Source: Xanthobacter autotrophicus (GTDB lineage Bacteria; Pseudomonadota; Alphaproteobacteria; Rhizobiales; Xanthobacteraceae). Taken from it: 32,764 nt of DNA. The notes beneath the pieces were generated by a model, which was given only the letters and a program-made list of their open reading frames with translations, did not search any database and was not told where the DNA came from. Positions within the stretch are counted from its first letter, which is position 1; each line of letters starts with the position of its first letter. This document shows, piece after piece, positions 31,849 through 32,764 of this stretch. The position numbers were made by a program, and so were the translations under genes. Location of the stretch: NCBI RefSeq assembly GCF_029991245.1, contig NZ_JAIVFO010000039.1, forward strand, positions 1 through 32,764, given 5' to 3'.

Positions 31849-32764
31849 CGGCCGCGGTGTCCCCGGCCCGGCCTTCGGACAGGGCAAGGGCACGGGCATA
31901 GACCTCCCGCTTGGGCCTCCCGGTCATGGCGGCCACGGCGGCGACGGCATCCTTCAGGGACGCGTCCTTGAGGGCGCGGGCGAGGGCGTCGTCCACCGCG
32001 GCATCGCCGGCGGCCTCCTCCAGCGGCGGGCCCACCACCAGCACGATCTCGCCCCGGGGCGCTTCCGCCTGCCCATAATGGGCGGCGAGGGTGGAGAGGT
32101 CGCCGCGCCGCACCTCCTCATAGGCCTTGGTGAGTTCGCGGCAGACCGCCGCCTTGCGCGGGCCGAGGCGGTCGGCGAGGTCGGCAAGGCTCTCGGCGAG
32201 GCGCGGGCCGGTCTCGTAGAACACCAGCGTGGCCGGAACACTCGCAAGGGTCGCGAGTCGGTTGCGGCGCTGGCCCGATTTCGGCGGGAGGAAGCCGTCG
32301 AACAGGAAGCAGTCCGTGGGCAGGCCGGCGGCGACCAGGGCTGCCAGCAGGGCCGAGGCGCCGGGCACGGGGTGCACCGTGTGGCCGGCCTCCGCCGCCT
32401 CCACCACCAGCTTGAAGCCGGGATCCGAGACCAGCGGCGTTCCGGCGTCCGAGATCAGGGCGATGCGGTGGCCGGCGGCAAGGCGCGCCAGCAGCTTGGG
32501 CCGGGCGCTGGCGCCGTTGTGGTCGTGATAGGGCACAAGCGGAGTGGTGATGCCGTAGCGCTCGGTGAGCCGGCGGGACATGCGGGTGTCCTCGCAGGCG
32601 ATCACGTCCGCGCCCGCCAGCGTCTCCAGCGCGCGCACGGTCACGTCGCCGAGGTTGCCGATGGGGGTCGCCACCACGTGCAGGCCGGGCGCAAGCGTGG
32701 GGGCCGCGACGCGGGTGCCGGCGATGAGGAAGGTGTTCGCGTCCGCCCCGGCGGCGGAGGGCTC
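31841..32764 (-). CDS. rsmI: 16S rRNA (cytidine-1402-2'-O)-methyltransferase RsmI, 5' end outside window
   Basis: RsmI 2'-O-methylates C1402 of 16S rRNA in the ribosomal P site. The frame is open to the right edge; visible upstream residues (FLIAGTRVAAPTLAPGLHVVATPIGNLGD) belong to the protein, so the true start lies outside. Tetrapyrrole-methylase-fold motifs are present: VVATPIGNLGDVTVRAL, CEDTR, LISDAGTPLVSDPG, PVPGASALLAALVAAGLP, FLFDGFLPPKSGQRR and a GEIVLVVG C-terminal part. At least 307 residues are visible, near full length. The stop overlaps yraN. Confidence 0.95.
   Translation of the reverse strand, partial: EPSAAGADANTFLIAGTRVAAPTLAPGLHVVATPIGNLGDVTVRALETLAGADVIACEDTRMSRRLTERYGITTPLVPYHDHNGASARPKLLARLAAGHRIALISDAGTPLVSDPGFKLVVEAAEAGHTVHPVPGASALLAALVAAGLPTDCFLFDGFLPPKSGQRRNRLATLASVPATLVFYETGPRLAESLADLADRLGPRKAAVCRELTKAYEEVRRGDLSTLAAHYGQAEAPRGEIVLVVGPPLEEAAGDAAVDDALARALKDASLKDAVAAVAAMTGRPKREVYARALALSEGRAGDTAADD

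Overview
The window is chromosomal DNA from a high-GC alphaproteobacterium. The gene order murB-ddl-ftsQ-ftsA-ftsZ-lpxC-bamD-recN, the long FtsZ with its Pro/Arg-rich linker, an OlsB-type ornithine lipid acyltransferase, a PHA-granule-system protein and the rsmI-yraN-gshB cluster all fit the Hyphomicrobiales (Rhizobiales). Codon use and protein style suggest Xanthobacteraceae (Xanthobacter/Azorhizobium/Ancylobacter type), but the genus is only inferred.

Layout. Positions 1-2345 hold an alpha/beta-hydrolase-like gene cut by the window edge, a divergent LysR regulator and a sulfite-oxidase-like molybdoenzyme. Positions 2486-8621 are the distal half of the dcw cell-wall and division cluster (murB, ddl, ftsQ, ftsA, ftsZ). 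It is followed by lpxC (outer-membrane lipid A), bamD (outer-membrane protein assembly) and recN (DNA repair). Positions 13165-16127 carry a palindromic intergenic repeat, arfB (ribosome rescue), olsB-like and a secreted protein of unknown function. Positions 28922-32764 hold a methyltransferase, a PHA-system protein, gshB, yraN and rsmI; rsmI runs off the right edge.

The main discovery is between 16.9 and 27.95 kb. The AAA+ gene comM/yifB is split in two by an 11.05 kb element bounded by a perfect 18-bp direct repeat that lies inside the comM coding sequence. Joining the two parts across the repeat restores an uninterrupted ComM of about 511 residues. The element carries, next to its right end, a complete tyrosine integrase. 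Further in are an AlpA/excisionase-like HTH protein, a primase-like protein (AEP-style motifs) coupled by ATGA overlap to a RepA-like hexameric ATPase, and a repeat-rich non-coding block that may be an origin. It also has a stand-alone protein resembling the sigma-interacting domain of the cell-cycle regulator GcrA, a four-gene operon of unknown proteins, and three small cargo genes (a secreted protein, an Ala/Lys-rich basic protein and an AT-richer lipoprotein). No capsid, terminase, relaxase or conjugation gene is recognisable.

The content int + alpA + primase + helicase resembles phage satellites (P4/PICI style) or small integrative mobilizable elements, but does not prove either. Several perfect palindromes sit in its regulatory gaps, including three inverted repeats about 28-29 bp apart between the divergent unknown operon and the GcrA-like gene, and two palindromes sharing TACTGCGC upstream of the alpA-like and primase genes. 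These suggest a compact regulatory circuit that has not been described as far as I can tell from the sequence alone.
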